A stretch of DNA of 36,290 nt from Anaerolineae bacterium (GTDB taxonomy: Bacteria > Chloroflexota > Anaerolineae > JAAYZQ01): NCBI GenBank assembly GCA_016929795.1, contig JAFGIA010000167.1, forward strand, positions 1-36,290, read 5' to 3'. Numbering within the stretch: position 1 is the stretch's first letter; each line of letters begins with the position of its first letter. Shown in pieces: positions 1 through 7,792 of the stretch. The notes below the pieces were generated by a model. That model was not told the DNA's origin and ran no database searches. It worked only from the letters and a program-made list of their open reading frames with translations. The translations under genes were made by a program, and so were the position numbers.

Positions 1-539
1 AAGCCGAGGTTGACGGCCAGGATCGACATGCCCAGGCCGGTGAGCGCATCCCAACCGAGGGAATAGGCCAGGGCGATGGCAACCGGCACCAACGGCACGA
101 CCTCTTCAAAGATGCCCAAGAAGGCGCCCATCAGCATAAAGAGGAAAGAGATGACGAGCAGGAGGATGTACTTGTGTGCAGCAAAGCGGGCGATGATGCG
201 CGCCAGGAGGGCGTGGATCAGGCCAGATTTTTCAAGGATGGCAAATGAGCCCCCGATGAAGAGCAGAAAGATGATGATGGCGATCAGGGTGACGTTGCCC
301 GGCGCACCCAACACCTCGAGTGGGGCCAGGAACCAGCGCCAGATGGGATAGTCGGGGTGGGCAAGGGGGCGGAAGGAGTTGGGATCGATCGTTTCGCGGC
401 CGTCGACGGTGATGCGCGTGTAGGCGCCGGCCGGAATGATGAGCGTCAGGACCCCGGCGACGATCATGAGTAGAAAGAGGATGACCAGCGACTGGATGAA
501 CATGCGCCGGCCGATCTGGATTCCAGCCCTCCCGTCCAT
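1..539 (-). CDS. YfcC/DcuC-family permease, N-terminal part (cut by window edge)
   Basis: Integral membrane carrier of the YfcC group (DcuC-like, PF03606), thought to move amino acids or C4-dicarboxylates across the inner membrane; substrate not predictable here. About 179 N-terminal residues are visible. They show a hydrophobic segment ending in LTLIIPAGAY, the family sequence DGRETIDPNSF in the first external loop, then hydrophobic segments with the characteristic GIFEEVVPLVPVAIALA stretch. ATG at 539 is chosen because GAGGAG lies 7 bases upstream; an ATG at 546 is in another frame. The rest of the gene lies beyond position 1. The upstream gene on the same strand (M20 peptidase) ends 183 bases away, with a MITE copy between them, so co-transcription is uncertain. 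Family assignment is from motif memory. Confidence 0.75.
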   Translation of the reverse strand, partial: MDGRAGIQIGRRMFIQSLVILFLLMIVAGVLTLIIPAGAYTRITVDGRETIDPNSFRPLAHPDYPIWRWFLAPLEVLGAPGNVTLIAIIIFLLFIGGSFAILEKSGLIHALLARIIARFAAHKYILLLVISFLFMLMGAFLGIFEEVVPLVPVAIALAYSLGWDALTGLGMSILAVNLG

Positions 540-563
540 AGCACATCTCCTCGCGTTGACCGA

Positions 564-611
564 AAGGTTGAAAGGCTAGCTCGCTCTCCGGGCTCTTAAC
601 CTTTCAGCCTT
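564..611. repeat. Imperfect inverted repeat between M20 peptidase and YfcC
   Basis: Arms 564-577 and 598-611 are complementary over 14 bases with one wobble and one mismatch, loop 20 bases. It lies downstream of the M20 gene on the minus strand and may be its terminator, but no T-run follows. Function inferred only. Confidence 0.4.
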
Positions 612-639
612 CCCTTCTGTCGGGTACCATCGTTCAGTC

Positions 640-720
640 GTATCTGCTCAATAATCGGGGGTTGGGGTGTGTGCGAGCACCGCACACACCCCAGCGTCCC
701 GCCCTTTGTTGAGATGATAC
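640..720 (+). mobile_element. MITE-like 81-bp palindromic element, copy A
   Basis: The element begins GTATCTGCTCAATAA and ends TTGTTGAGATGATAC, which are imperfect terminal inverted repeats. Its centre is a perfect hairpin (TGGGGTGTGTGCG / CGCACACACCCCA, loop AGCAC). The second copy at 28718-28798 matches, in reverse orientation, at about 71 of 81 positions by hand alignment. Flanks are GTTCAGTC (632-639) and GTTCAGTT (721-728), 7 of 8 identical, as expected of an aged 8-bp target duplication. The right duplication overlaps the M20 stop codon at 723-725, so insertion left the protein intact. No transposase is present, so it is non-autonomous; the mobilising family is unknown. Confidence 0.8.
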
Positions 721-722
721 GT

Positions 723-2051
723 TCAGTTTCCATATTGCTGCAGGAGCCGGTAGACGCAGTCCGTGCCAAATTCGAGGGCGTCGACGGGGACGCGCTCATC
801 GGCGGCGTGGATGAGCTTCCAGAAGTCAAGGGCGGCGGGCAGCTTCATCGGGGTGTAGCCGTAGGTCTGGATGCCCAGGCGGGCAAAATGGCGGGCGTCG
901 GTGACGGCGGGCATGAGCATGGGGACGGGCGTGCCGCCAGGGTCGGCCTGGCGCAGGATCTGGGATAGTGTGTCAAAGAGGCCCATGTCAGGCTCGGGCG
1001 GGCCCGGCTCGTAACGGGTGACCTCGATCTCGACGCCGGGGACGACGGGGTCGAGCAATGCGTGCAGCTCGCGCAGCATGTCGTCGGGCCCCTGGCCCGG
1101 GAGGAGGCGGCCGTCGAGGAGCACCGCCACCTCGGATGGGATGACGTTGATCTGCTTGCCGGCGTGGACGACGGTGGGGCTGGCGGTGTTGTGCAGGAGG
1201 GGAGAGAGGAGGGTGCCCTGGGCGCCGATGAGGTCGAGGATGCGGTCGGTGAGGCGCGGACGAAGGAGCAGGCGGAGGATGCGTGCCTGGACGGAGGGGA
1301 GGACGGATGCGAACCCTTCAATCATCTGGCCGACGGTGGGCGTGAGGTGGACGGGCAGCCGGTGGCGGTCGAGGCGGCGGAGCAGTGCTCCCAGACGGGC
1401 CATGGCGCCGCCGCGGACGGGGACAGAGCCGTGACCACCGGGACCACGCACGGTGGCGCGGAGCGCGCACGTCTGTTTTTCGCCCACCATAACCGGGTAG
1501 AGGGTGCCGCGACCCAGCGGCAGGCTGAACGCGCCCGATTCGCTAACAGCATAGCGCACACTCTCGAACAGTCCCGCGTGCTCGTCGACCAGGTAGCGGA
1601 CGCCGTAGCCGGTGTCGACCTCTTCGTCGGCGGTGGCGGCAAAAAGAAGATCGCCGGCAGGAGCGAGCCCCTCGTCGACGGCGCGCAAGAGCGCGGCGGC
1701 GTACATGGCGACGGCGCCCTTCATGTCGAGCGCGCCGCGGCCCCAGATGCAGCCGTCGGCGACGCGCCCTTCAAAGGGCGGGACGCTCCACGCCTGGCCC
1801 TCGGTGGTGACTACGTCGACGTGCCCGTACAGGAGGAGGGGCGGGGCCCCGCCGCGGCCGGGGAGTCGGGCGAGCAGGTTGGGACGGGCAGGGTCGCGCG
1901 CCAGGATGGTGGTCTCGAGGCCGGCAGCGGCGAGCATGTCCGCGAGAAAGGCGATAATCGGCGCTTCGTTGCCAGGCGGGTTGGTGGTATCGAAGCGAAT
2001 GAGCTGCTGGAGCAGCTCGGCAGGTGGGCGAGCGTGGCGGATAGCGCTCAT
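723..2051 (-). CDS. M20 family metallopeptidase (ArgE/DapE/ACY1-like)
   Basis: Zinc-dependent exopeptidase or deacylase of the M20 family, 442 residues, a usual length; cytosolic since no signal peptide is seen. Visible motifs: LLLYGHVDVV (His77, metal; Asp79), WGRGALDMKG (Asp109, bridging metal ligand), ADEEVDTG (Glu143 catalytic base, Glu144 ligand), the lid/dimer domain around RGPGGHGSVP, and a C-terminal IHAADERVP histidine ligand. Substrate (peptide, acyl-amino acid or carbamoyl) cannot be told. Start ATG at 2051 is chosen because homology begins at once (ELLQQLIRFDTTNPPGNE); the frame stays open upstream to 2189 but that part is unlike the family. The Shine-Dalgarno is weak (GGAAG). The stop lies within the flank of MITE copy A. 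Confidence 0.9.
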   Translation of the reverse strand: MSAIRHARPPAELLQQLIRFDTTNPPGNEAPIIAFLADMLAAAGLETTILARDPARPNLLARLPGRGGAPPLLLYGHVDVVTTEGQAWSVPPFEGRVADGCIWGRGALDMKGAVAMYAAALLRAVDEGLAPAGDLLFAATADEEVDTGYGVRYLVDEHAGLFESVRYAVSESGAFSLPLGRGTLYPVMVGEKQTCALRATVRGPGGHGSVPVRGGAMARLGALLRRLDRHRLPVHLTPTVGQMIEGFASVLPSVQARILRLLLRPRLTDRILDLIGAQGTLLSPLLHNTASPTVVHAGKQINVIPSEVAVLLDGRLLPGQGPDDMLRELHALLDPVVPGVEIEVTRYEPGPPEPDMGLFDTLSQILRQADPGGTPVPMLMPAVTDARHFARLGIQTYGYTPMKLPAALDFWKLIHAADERVPVDALEFGTDCVYRLLQQYGN

Positions 2052-2170
2052 GGGGAAACTTCCAGGGTCGCTGTCGAGAGGATGATGGGATTGTTGAAAG
2101 AGCCCAATCGCATCGCTACCTCCTTCGTATAGGCCGTCCAAATGGTGGGCCCGTCCGCACTGTCGAGAAA

Positions 2171-2191
2171 CATTGCTTGGGCAGCGCAATG
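2171..2191 (-). terminator. Small hairpin after the membrane HhH gene
   Basis: CATTGC (2171-2176) and GCAATG (2186-2191) form a short stem just past the stop at 2194. On the minus strand it is followed by TTTCTC. A weak terminator is possible. Confidence 0.4.
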
Positions 2192-2193
2192 CG

Positions 2194-2787
2194 CTAGGCG
2201 CGGCGGCCGGCGGTGAGACGGTCCTTGAGGGCTTTTAGCCCCTCCCAGTTGCCCTCCGCAGCGAGCTGGGCCTGTTCGGGCCAGGTGGTGGGGTCGAACA
2301 GGCGCGCCAGCTTGGAGTCGGCTTCTTCCAGGATGGCTCGCAGGCGATCGGGATCGGCCGCGGCGAGATCGCGGTAGGTGTTGATGCCGGCTGCGTGGAG
2401 CACCTTCTGGATGGCCGGGCCGATGCCCTCGACGATGGTCAGGTTGTCGGGGGCGACGGCGTCGAGGGCGGCCGCCTCGGGCTGGACGATGGGGGGCTCG
2501 ACCACCTCAAGCTCGACGGGCTCGAGATCGAGCGCCTCGGCCCTGGCAGCCAGAGTCTCCTCGGTCTCCTGGTGATGGCGCGTAACTGTCGCTACCTCTT
2601 CCTCTTCCGGCTCGTGCAGCCACCACCAGAGCATAAAGCCGACAAACAGGGCAAGGACGGCAAAGACGATCAGCCACAGCCACCAGGGATTCCCGCCTTC
2701 CTCGGCTCGCGCAAGGGGGGCGGCGAAAGCGGTGGTGTTTACCATGACAAAGAGCAACACGAAAAGAATGGCACCCTTACGAAACAT
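2194..2787 (-). CDS. Membrane-anchored helix-hairpin-helix protein
   Basis: 197 residues. The N-terminus has a signal-peptide-like segment (residues about 5-28, ending AFAAPLARAEE), followed by a Trp-rich transmembrane helix (about 35-56, WWLWLIVFAVLALFVGF), an acidic stretch (EPEEEE) and a linker. The C-terminal part (about 115-175) has the motif NLTIVEGIGPAIQKVL and HAAGINTYRDLAAADPDRL, the helix-hairpin-helix fold of COG3743/DUF4332 proteins. The fold usually contacts nucleic acid or mediates protein contacts; no catalytic residues are evident. A related soluble HhH protein is encoded just upstream (3011-3415). ATG at 2787 has GGAGAG 8 bases before it. Function unknown. Confidence 0.8.
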   Translation of the reverse strand: MFRKGAILFVLLFVMVNTTAFAAPLARAEEGGNPWWLWLIVFAVLALFVGFMLWWWLHEPEEEEVATVTRHHQETEETLAARAEALDLEPVELEVVEPPIVQPEAAALDAVAPDNLTIVEGIGPAIQKVLHAAGINTYRDLAAADPDRLRAILEEADSKLARLFDPTTWPEQAQLAAEGNWEGLKALKDRLTAGRRA

Positions 2788-2832
2788 AACCTTTCTCTCC
2801 TGACTGAAGTATCACGTTCACGAGTCGGCTTG

Positions 2833-2984
2833 TGCCAGCGGCTTTCTGGAGAGGCGCTGGCAGGTTCAAGGTGCGCGCTTGGGTGCCGGAGAAGGCACTC
2901 AAGCGCGCACTACAAAAGGCTTCTCCGGGAGGCTGCCTGGACGGATGCCAGGGTACAGCCTCTCCCAGGCGTGAGGCACCTGGG
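2833..2984 (-). other. Three strong hairpins between the two HhH genes
   Basis: The 223-base gap 2788-3010 holds three inverted repeats: 2833-2840 / 2855-2862 (8 bp perfect), 2871-2887 / 2894-2910 (17 bp with one wobble, 6-base loop) and 2964-2969 / 2979-2984 (6 bp). They lie between the stop of the 3011 gene and the start of the 2194 gene on the minus strand. They could terminate the first transcript, form an attenuator for the second, or be a small structured RNA or REP-type repeat. No T-tract marks any as a clear terminator. Confidence 0.6.
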
Positions 2985-3010
2985 CGTGCGGATGTTACCC
3001 TCGACCTGCG

Positions 3011-3415
3011 CTAGTATTCGATGGCGCGTGGCAGTGTGCGAGCCTGCTCGATCCAGGCCGCGACCTCGCTCGCGCCAGGCAGGCGGCGGACAAGTTTCTT
3101 TTCTGCGTTCACCTCTTGCAGGCGTTGGTAGAGGTTCTCCGCATTGCGCTGGGCCAGTTCGGGCACCGTGTCGACGCCCGCTGCTTCTAGCAGGTCCGAG
3201 TACTCGGACCCGATGCCCTTGACGCGGAACAGGTCGGCACGGTTGACCCACTCCAGGACCCGTTTGGTTGTGACGCCAATGCTGTCGGCGATCTCTTGTC
3301 TGCCGGCAGGCGTGCCACCACGCTGCAACAGCTCTTCGGTGGTGGTCAGCCCAATGCTCTTGAGTTTTTGGGAATAGGTCTCGCCGATGCCCTCAATGTC
3401 GATCAGGTTTGCCAT
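3011..3415 (-). CDS. DUF4332-type helix-hairpin-helix protein
   Basis: 134 residues, soluble. It contains two helix-hairpin-helix units: an N-terminal one (MANLIDIEGIGETYSQKL) and a second around residue 60 (LFRVKGIGSEYSDLLEAAGVDTVPEL), the layout of DUF4332 proteins. These are small proteins of unsettled role, probably binding nucleic acid or protein through the GIG hairpins. ATG at 3415 is chosen because AAAGGAG sits 7 bases upstream and homology starts there; an in-frame extension to 3463 would run into the promoter at 3462-3489. It forms a pair with the membrane-bound HhH protein downstream. No enzymatic residues are seen. Confidence 0.8.
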   Translation of the reverse strand: MANLIDIEGIGETYSQKLKSIGLTTTEELLQRGGTPAGRQEIADSIGVTTKRVLEWVNRADLFRVKGIGSEYSDLLEAAGVDTVPELAQRNAENLYQRLQEVNAEKKLVRRLPGASEVAAWIEQARTLPRAIEY

Positions 3416-3461
3416 GTGCAATCTCCTTTCTTGATCCAGTGTTTGATATCTGGTGGTTCTC

Positions 3462-3489
3462 ATTATACCTCAATTCACCGACAAGGCAA
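3462..3489 (-). promoter_or_regulatory. Promoter for the DUF4332 gene
   Basis: On the minus strand: TTGCCT, 16-base spacer, TATAAT preceded by GG. The -35 lies at the very end of the pepF gene. Predicted transcription start is about 40 bases before the ATG at 3415. Confidence 0.65.
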
Positions 3490-3490
3490 G

Positions 3491-5329
3491 TCACAGGGTG
3501 CGGTACTGCTCGATCCGCTCTTCGAGCACGCCGAGGCTGCCCGACCAAAAATCGCGGCGGCGCAGGTCGATGCCAAAGCGGGCGGCGAGGTCCGCGGCCG
3601 TCGCGCTGCCGGTGCTGCGCAGCAGGTCGTCGTACTGGGCCAGGAATGCCTGGCCGCGCTCACGATAGACGGCGTAGAGGCCGAGGCCAAAGAGCAGGCC
3701 AAAGGCGTAGGGAAAGTTGTAGAAAGAGAGGTTGGGCCGGTAGTAGTGCGGCTTCCAAGTCCACATATAGGGATTGAGAAAGCGCTCGTCAAGACCATCG
3801 CCATAAGTAGCCTGCTGCGCGCGGGTCATGATGTCACACAGCTCGTCAGCCGAAAGCTCGGCTTGTGCGCGGCGCTCGAACACCTCCTTTTCAAAGAGGT
3901 AGCGCGAATAGATGTCGACAATGACGCCTGAAGCGCCGATCAGGTCCGCCTCGAGAATGGCGCGCGTCTCGTCAGCATCGGTGGTATGTGTAAGCAGTGC
4001 GTCGGTGATGATGGTCTCGTTCATGATCGACGCCGTCTCGGCCAGAGTCATGGGCGTGCGCTGCTGGAGCATGGTGATGCCCGCCTTGCATTCGTTGTGG
4101 TAGGCGTGGCCCAGCTCGTGGGCGACCGTCTTGACCTGATCGAGCGAGCCGTCAAAGTTGCACAGGATGCGCGATTCTTCAACAGCGGGCAGGCTCATGC
4201 AAAAGGCGCCACCGCGCTTGCCAGCGCGCGGCTCGGCGTCGATCCAATGCTCGTCAAACGCGCGCCGGGCCAGGCCCTCCAGGCGCGGTGAGAAGGTGGC
4301 AAACTGGCTGAGGATAAAGTTGCGCGCTTCGTCGAAGGAAAAGTGGCGCTGGACGGTCGCCGTCGGCGCGGCGAGATCCCACCAGGCCAGGCGATCCTTG
4401 CCCAGGAGCCGCGCCTTGGCGTGAAAGTAGCGGCGAAAGGCAGGGAAAGAGTCGTGCATCGCGCCGAGCATGGTGTCGAGGATGTCACGATCGATGCGTG
4501 CCTGGTCGAGGGCCTGGTGCAGGGCATCCTCGCGCCCGCGGCGGCGATTCAGGGTCTGCACCGCCCCCTTGACGCCGTTCAGGCAGGCGGCGAGGGGTTC
4601 GCGCACAGCTTCCCAGGCTGCCCGCTCGGCCTCGTAGGCGCGCCGCCGAATGCTCTCGTCGGGGTTGTGGCGCATGTTCTGGAGGACGGTCATTGGCAGC
4701 TCTTGCACCTGTCCAGTGCCGGGATCGAAGGGGACCTTGATCTGGGATGTGATGACCCCCTGGAGCTTGCCCCAGGCGCGGGCGCCACTGAGCGATAGCT
4801 CGGAAGCGAGGTCCTCCTCTGCCTCGCCCATCAAGTAGCGGCTCTGCTCGGCCATCTCTTTGAGGTAGAAGCGGTGTTCCTGGACAGGGCCGGCCGTGTC
4901 TAGCGCCGCGTGGAAGGCTTGCGGCGCCTCGCCTGTCAGGGTGCCGATCCATCCCTGGAAGCGGACTTCTTGCTGGCCGATGCGCACCTCGAGCGGTTCG
5001 AGCTCGGATGCGAGGCGGCGTGCCAGGGTGTTGTATGAATCGGTGCTGACAAAGGCGTGGATGTAGGCGCGCAGGGTGCTGCCAAGGCGCATGTTGGCGT
5101 TCATCCGCTCCAGGTAGCCGGCAATGGTCGAGGCGAGCGCGTGTCCGTCGCCCGGGGTGATGCCGCCAGGCGACACACTGCTGCCCTGGCGAATGCCCTG
5201 GTCGTCCAGGTAGCGGTCCAGGTCATCGAGGTCGGCGCGCAGTGTACGAAAGGCAGCTTTCAACTCCTCGGACTCGAGGCCAGGATAGACGTTCGATACG
5301 TCCCAGTGGGGCATGTGGTTATCAGCCAT
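3491..5329 (-). CDS. pepF: Oligoendopeptidase F, M3 family
   Basis: Cytosolic zinc endopeptidase that cuts short peptides, 612 residues, the usual PepF length. The zinc site is seen as VAHELGHAYHNE (His404, Glu405, His408) and the third ligand Glu431 in LAETASIMNE. The N-terminal helical lobe starts HWDVSNVYPGL, typical of Chloroflexota/Firmicutes PepF. The C-terminal part shows the conserved WKPHYYRPNLSFYNFPYAFG signature that shapes the substrate channel. ATG at 5329 is used because AAAGGAG lies 10 bases before and the family begins there. It is followed closely by the promoter of the DUF4332 gene. With the M20 peptidase it suggests peptide use as a nutrient. Confidence 0.93.
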   Translation of the reverse strand: MADNHMPHWDVSNVYPGLESEELKAAFRTLRADLDDLDRYLDDQGIRQGSSVSPGGITPGDGHALASTIAGYLERMNANMRLGSTLRAYIHAFVSTDSYNTLARRLASELEPLEVRIGQQEVRFQGWIGTLTGEAPQAFHAALDTAGPVQEHRFYLKEMAEQSRYLMGEAEEDLASELSLSGARAWGKLQGVITSQIKVPFDPGTGQVQELPMTVLQNMRHNPDESIRRRAYEAERAAWEAVREPLAACLNGVKGAVQTLNRRRGREDALHQALDQARIDRDILDTMLGAMHDSFPAFRRYFHAKARLLGKDRLAWWDLAAPTATVQRHFSFDEARNFILSQFATFSPRLEGLARRAFDEHWIDAEPRAGKRGGAFCMSLPAVEESRILCNFDGSLDQVKTVAHELGHAYHNECKAGITMLQQRTPMTLAETASIMNETIITDALLTHTTDADETRAILEADLIGASGVIVDIYSRYLFEKEVFERRAQAELSADELCDIMTRAQQATYGDGLDERFLNPYMWTWKPHYYRPNLSFYNFPYAFGLLFGLGLYAVYRERGQAFLAQYDDLLRSTGSATAADLAARFGIDLRRRDFWSGSLGVLEERIEQYRTL

Positions 5330-5430
5330 TGTTCGGTTTCTCCTTTGGTTTCTTGGACGGTTCCGGGCACCAGGCATCGGATATCAGGGAGTGGGTATCG
5401 GGCATCAGAAATGGGGGAGGGGGAGGCACG

Positions 5431-6474
5431 TCAGTAGCCTCGTGCTTTGTCGACGAGGTTGAGGAGAGGGCCGCCAGCGGTATAGCGGGTGAGGTTCTCG
5501 GCAAAGAGCTGGGCGGCGCGCTCGTCATAGCGCGGGGTGAACCCGGCGACGTGGGGCGAGATGAGAGCGTGATCCATGCCCCACAGGGGGCTATCGGCTG
5601 GCAGAGGCTCCTGTTCGAATACGTCGAGGCCCGCGCCGGCGATCCATCCCTCTCGCAATGCCTGGATGAGCGCCATTTCGTCGACGATGGCGCCCCGGGC
5701 GATGTTGACGAGGTATGCACCGGGTTTCATTGCCCGTAGTTCACCGTCGCCGATGAGGTGCCTGGTGTGCGATGTCAGCGGCAGGGCAATCACGACGTAA
5801 TCGCACTCGGGCAGCATCTCGTGTAACTCGGCGGGACCATAGACACGCTCAGGGATCATGCCACTCTGGTGGGCAATGTGAGCGCCGATGTACCCTTTGA
5901 TCGGCTCGCCGGCAGGCGGGTTCGCCTTGTCGGCGGGCAAGCGGCGGAAGGCGAGGACACGCATGCCAAACGCTTGTGCCAGGCGCGCCACCTCGCGGCC
6001 GATGCTGCCATAACCGAGGATGCCGATCGTGCTCCCGAGAAGCTCGGGCCGGGCGTAGAGGTCCCAGCGCCCCGAGGGCCATTTCGCTTCACGCTGGCAC
6101 GCGGTCCAATGTGGCACGCGCCAGCGGTGGGCAAGGATGGAGGCCATGACGTACTCGGCGATGGGAGTGGCGTGGATGCCGCTGGTGGTGGTGATCAGGA
6201 CTTGGCTATCCATGATCGGCGCACCGAGGATGTGGTCGATGCCGGCGCTGTGGAGCTGCACCCACTTGAGATTGGGTGCGATCGTGAGGATGTCGTCAGG
6301 GACGTGAAAGGTATAGAGCACCTCGACGTTGGGGCGGGTGACGAGGGCGGCAGCGACCTCGCGCGCGTCGCGACAGGTGTACTGCTCGACGTGCAGCGTG
6401 GCAGACATGGCACTTAACTGATCGAGCAGTTCTGTGCTAAAGCGGAGCGTGCATAACACATGGATCCTATCCAA
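5431..6474 (-). CDS. D-2-hydroxyacid dehydrogenase (NAD-binding)
   Basis: NAD(P)-dependent oxidoreductase of the D-isomer 2-hydroxyacid dehydrogenase family, reducing 2-keto acids or the reverse; substrate unknown. 347 residues. The Rossmann motif is GILGYGSIGREVA (154-159 core). Catalytic residues are Arg260 in VNIARGAIVDE, Glu289 in FEQEPLP and His308 in LISPHVAG. Between the first Rossmann strand-helix and LPECDYVVIALPLT is an insertion (about 178-215) seen in the CtBP-like/YcdW-like subgroup of stand-alone enzymes. The start is TTG at 6474, supported by GAGGAGG 5 bases upstream; the nearby ATG at 6461 is out of frame. It diverges from the PotD-like operon; both promoters lie in 6513-6604. 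Confidence 0.88.
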   Translation of the reverse strand: MDRIHVLCTLRFSTELLDQLSAMSATLHVEQYTCRDAREVAAALVTRPNVEVLYTFHVPDDILTIAPNLKWVQLHSAGIDHILGAPIMDSQVLITTTSGIHATPIAEYVMASILAHRWRVPHWTACQREAKWPSGRWDLYARPELLGSTIGILGYGSIGREVARLAQAFGMRVLAFRRLPADKANPPAGEPIKGYIGAHIAHQSGMIPERVYGPAELHEMLPECDYVVIALPLTSHTRHLIGDGELRAMKPGAYLVNIARGAIVDEMALIQALREGWIAGAGLDVFEQEPLPADSPLWGMDHALISPHVAGFTPRYDERAAQLFAENLTRYTAGGPLLNLVDKARGY

Positions 6475-6512
6475 GGCTTCCTCCTCTCGTCACGGCTGGT
6501 GCTGTCGGGAGT

Positions 6513-6540
6513 ATTATACCACAAGGGGGGGCGGGGTAAA
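6513..6540 (-). promoter_or_regulatory. Promoter for the 2-hydroxyacid dehydrogenase
   Basis: On the minus strand: TTTACC, 16-base spacer, TATAAT with extended TGG in front. It sits about 40 bases before the TTG start. Confidence 0.65.
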
Positions 6541-6576
6541 AGCCCTGAGGGAGCCCTTGCCACCTCGAGGAGGATT

Positions 6577-6604
6577 TTGACCGTTAGCGCGTTTGCGGTA
6601 TAAT
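6577..6604 (+). promoter_or_regulatory. Promoter for the PotD-like/histidine kinase operon
   Basis: TTGACC, 16-base spacer, TATAAT preceded by GCGG. The predicted start near 6611 leaves a leader of about 100 bases before the GTG at 6714. Confidence 0.75.
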
Positions 6605-6713
6605 CTTGGAAACGGCTGTTTCTTTGGGTTGCCGGGCTCGATCATGGGGAAGGGCGGTAAAAGTAGTGTGGGGATGGCTTGACATGGTGGTTGCTGTCCA
6701 GAAAGGTGGAATT

Positions 6714-7784
6714 GTGAAACAGAGACGCCGTTTGCTGTTTATCCTTGTCGTCGGCGTTTTGTTGATCCCTTCTGCTTGTGACCACCCTGGCAAGCTGACA
6801 GAGGAGGCAGGATCACCTCTCATCCTCCGCAACTGGGAGGGGGATATTTCAGCCGAAATCCTCGAGGCGTTCCAGGCAGAATATGGCATTGAGGTGACCT
6901 ATCTGCCGTACGATTCGCAGGAAGAGGCGATAGCGGACCTGCGCGCCGGGAAGGCCGCCGACGTGGTGGTGTTTGAAAATCAGCTCATCCCGGCGCTCGT
7001 GGCAGATGGGCTGCTGGCCGAGATCGATTATCACAACGTCCCCAACTTTAAGAACATTTCGGCCAACTTTCGCGACATGGCATACGACCCCGAGAACCGG
7101 CATGCGATTCCATACAGTTGGGGCACCACGGCGCTGGTGGTGCGCTCGGACCTGGTGGCACAGCCGGTGACGAGCTGGGCAGATCTGTGGGACCCGCGCT
7201 ACCAGGGCAAGGTGATGTCGTGGCCGCTGTCGCGCTATCTGCTCGGCATTGCGCTCAAGTCTCTGGGATATTCACTCAACTCGGAGAACCCGGAGGAAGT
7301 GGAAGCGGCACTCGACAAGCTGGTTGAGCTAAAGCCACACTTGATCCTGCACGAATGGGAACCGGCCGTTGCTGCACCCTACCTGGTGAGCGGCGAGGTG
7401 GTGATTGCTGTAGGCCAGGCGGATGACGTCACGGCGGGGAAGGAGGAGAACCAGGCAGTCGACTATGTGATGCCAGTTGAGGGGGCGATCCTGTGGGGCG
7501 ACAACTTTACGATCCCGGCGGCGTCGAAGCAGAAGGAAGCGGCAGAGAGGCTGATCAACTACCTGTTGCGCGCCGAGGTGAGTGCACGGATCATGAACGA
7601 GACCTACTATTGGCTGCCGAACGACGCGGCGATGCCGATGGTGGACGAGGCTTTGCGTGAGAATCCGGCCATCTTTCCGCCGGCAGGCAGCCTGTACGAC
7701 GCCGAGATCATTCTGCCACTGAGTGCTGAGGGCGAGGCACTCTATGAGCAGGCCTGGCAACGCTTTTGGGCAGCAGGCGAGTAG
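6714..7784 (+). CDS. PotD-like extracellular solute-binding lipoprotein
   Basis: 356 residues. The N-terminus [17 protein letters not shown] then IPSAC looks like a lipoprotein signal, although Pro at -3 is unusual, so a type I signal is possible. The mature part resembles periplasmic binding proteins of the spermidine/putrescine group: [19 protein letters not shown], then [28 protein letters not shown], and [17 protein letters not shown] at 6714 is preferred because AAAGGTG lies 5 bases before it; an ATG at 6684 has no ribosome site. No permease or ATPase genes follow. The next gene, 8 bases on, is a sensor kinase, so the protein may present ligand to the kinase and need not feed a transporter. 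Ligand not determinable. Confidence 0.82.
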   Translation: MKQRRRLLFILVVGVLLIPSACDHPGKLTEEAGSPLILRNWEGDISAEILEAFQAEYGIEVTYLPYDSQEEAIADLRAGKAADVVVFENQLIPALVADGLLAEIDYHNVPNFKNISANFRDMAYDPENRHAIPYSWGTTALVVRSDLVAQPVTSWADLWDPRYQGKVMSWPLSRYLLGIALKSLGYSLNSENPEEVEAALDKLVELKPHLILHEWEPAVAAPYLVSGEVVIAVGQADDVTAGKEENQAVDYVMPVEGAILWGDNFTIPAASKQKEAAERLINYLLRAEVSARIMNETYYWLPNDAAMPMVDEALRENPAIFPPAGSLYDAEIILPLSAEGEALYEQAWQRFWAAGE

Positions 7785-7792
7785 GGAAGGCA

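Noticed and set aside
1062..2132. Long open frame (356 codons) on the plus strand
   Set aside because: It lies opposite the M20 peptidase, whose motifs are clear; a product of GC-rich codon bias, with no recognisable protein features.
5380..5425. Degenerate GGTATC/GGCATC repeats before pepF and similar G-rich strings at 21700
   Set aside because: Short and irregular; no consistent unit, spacing or pairing with the other locus could be established by eye.
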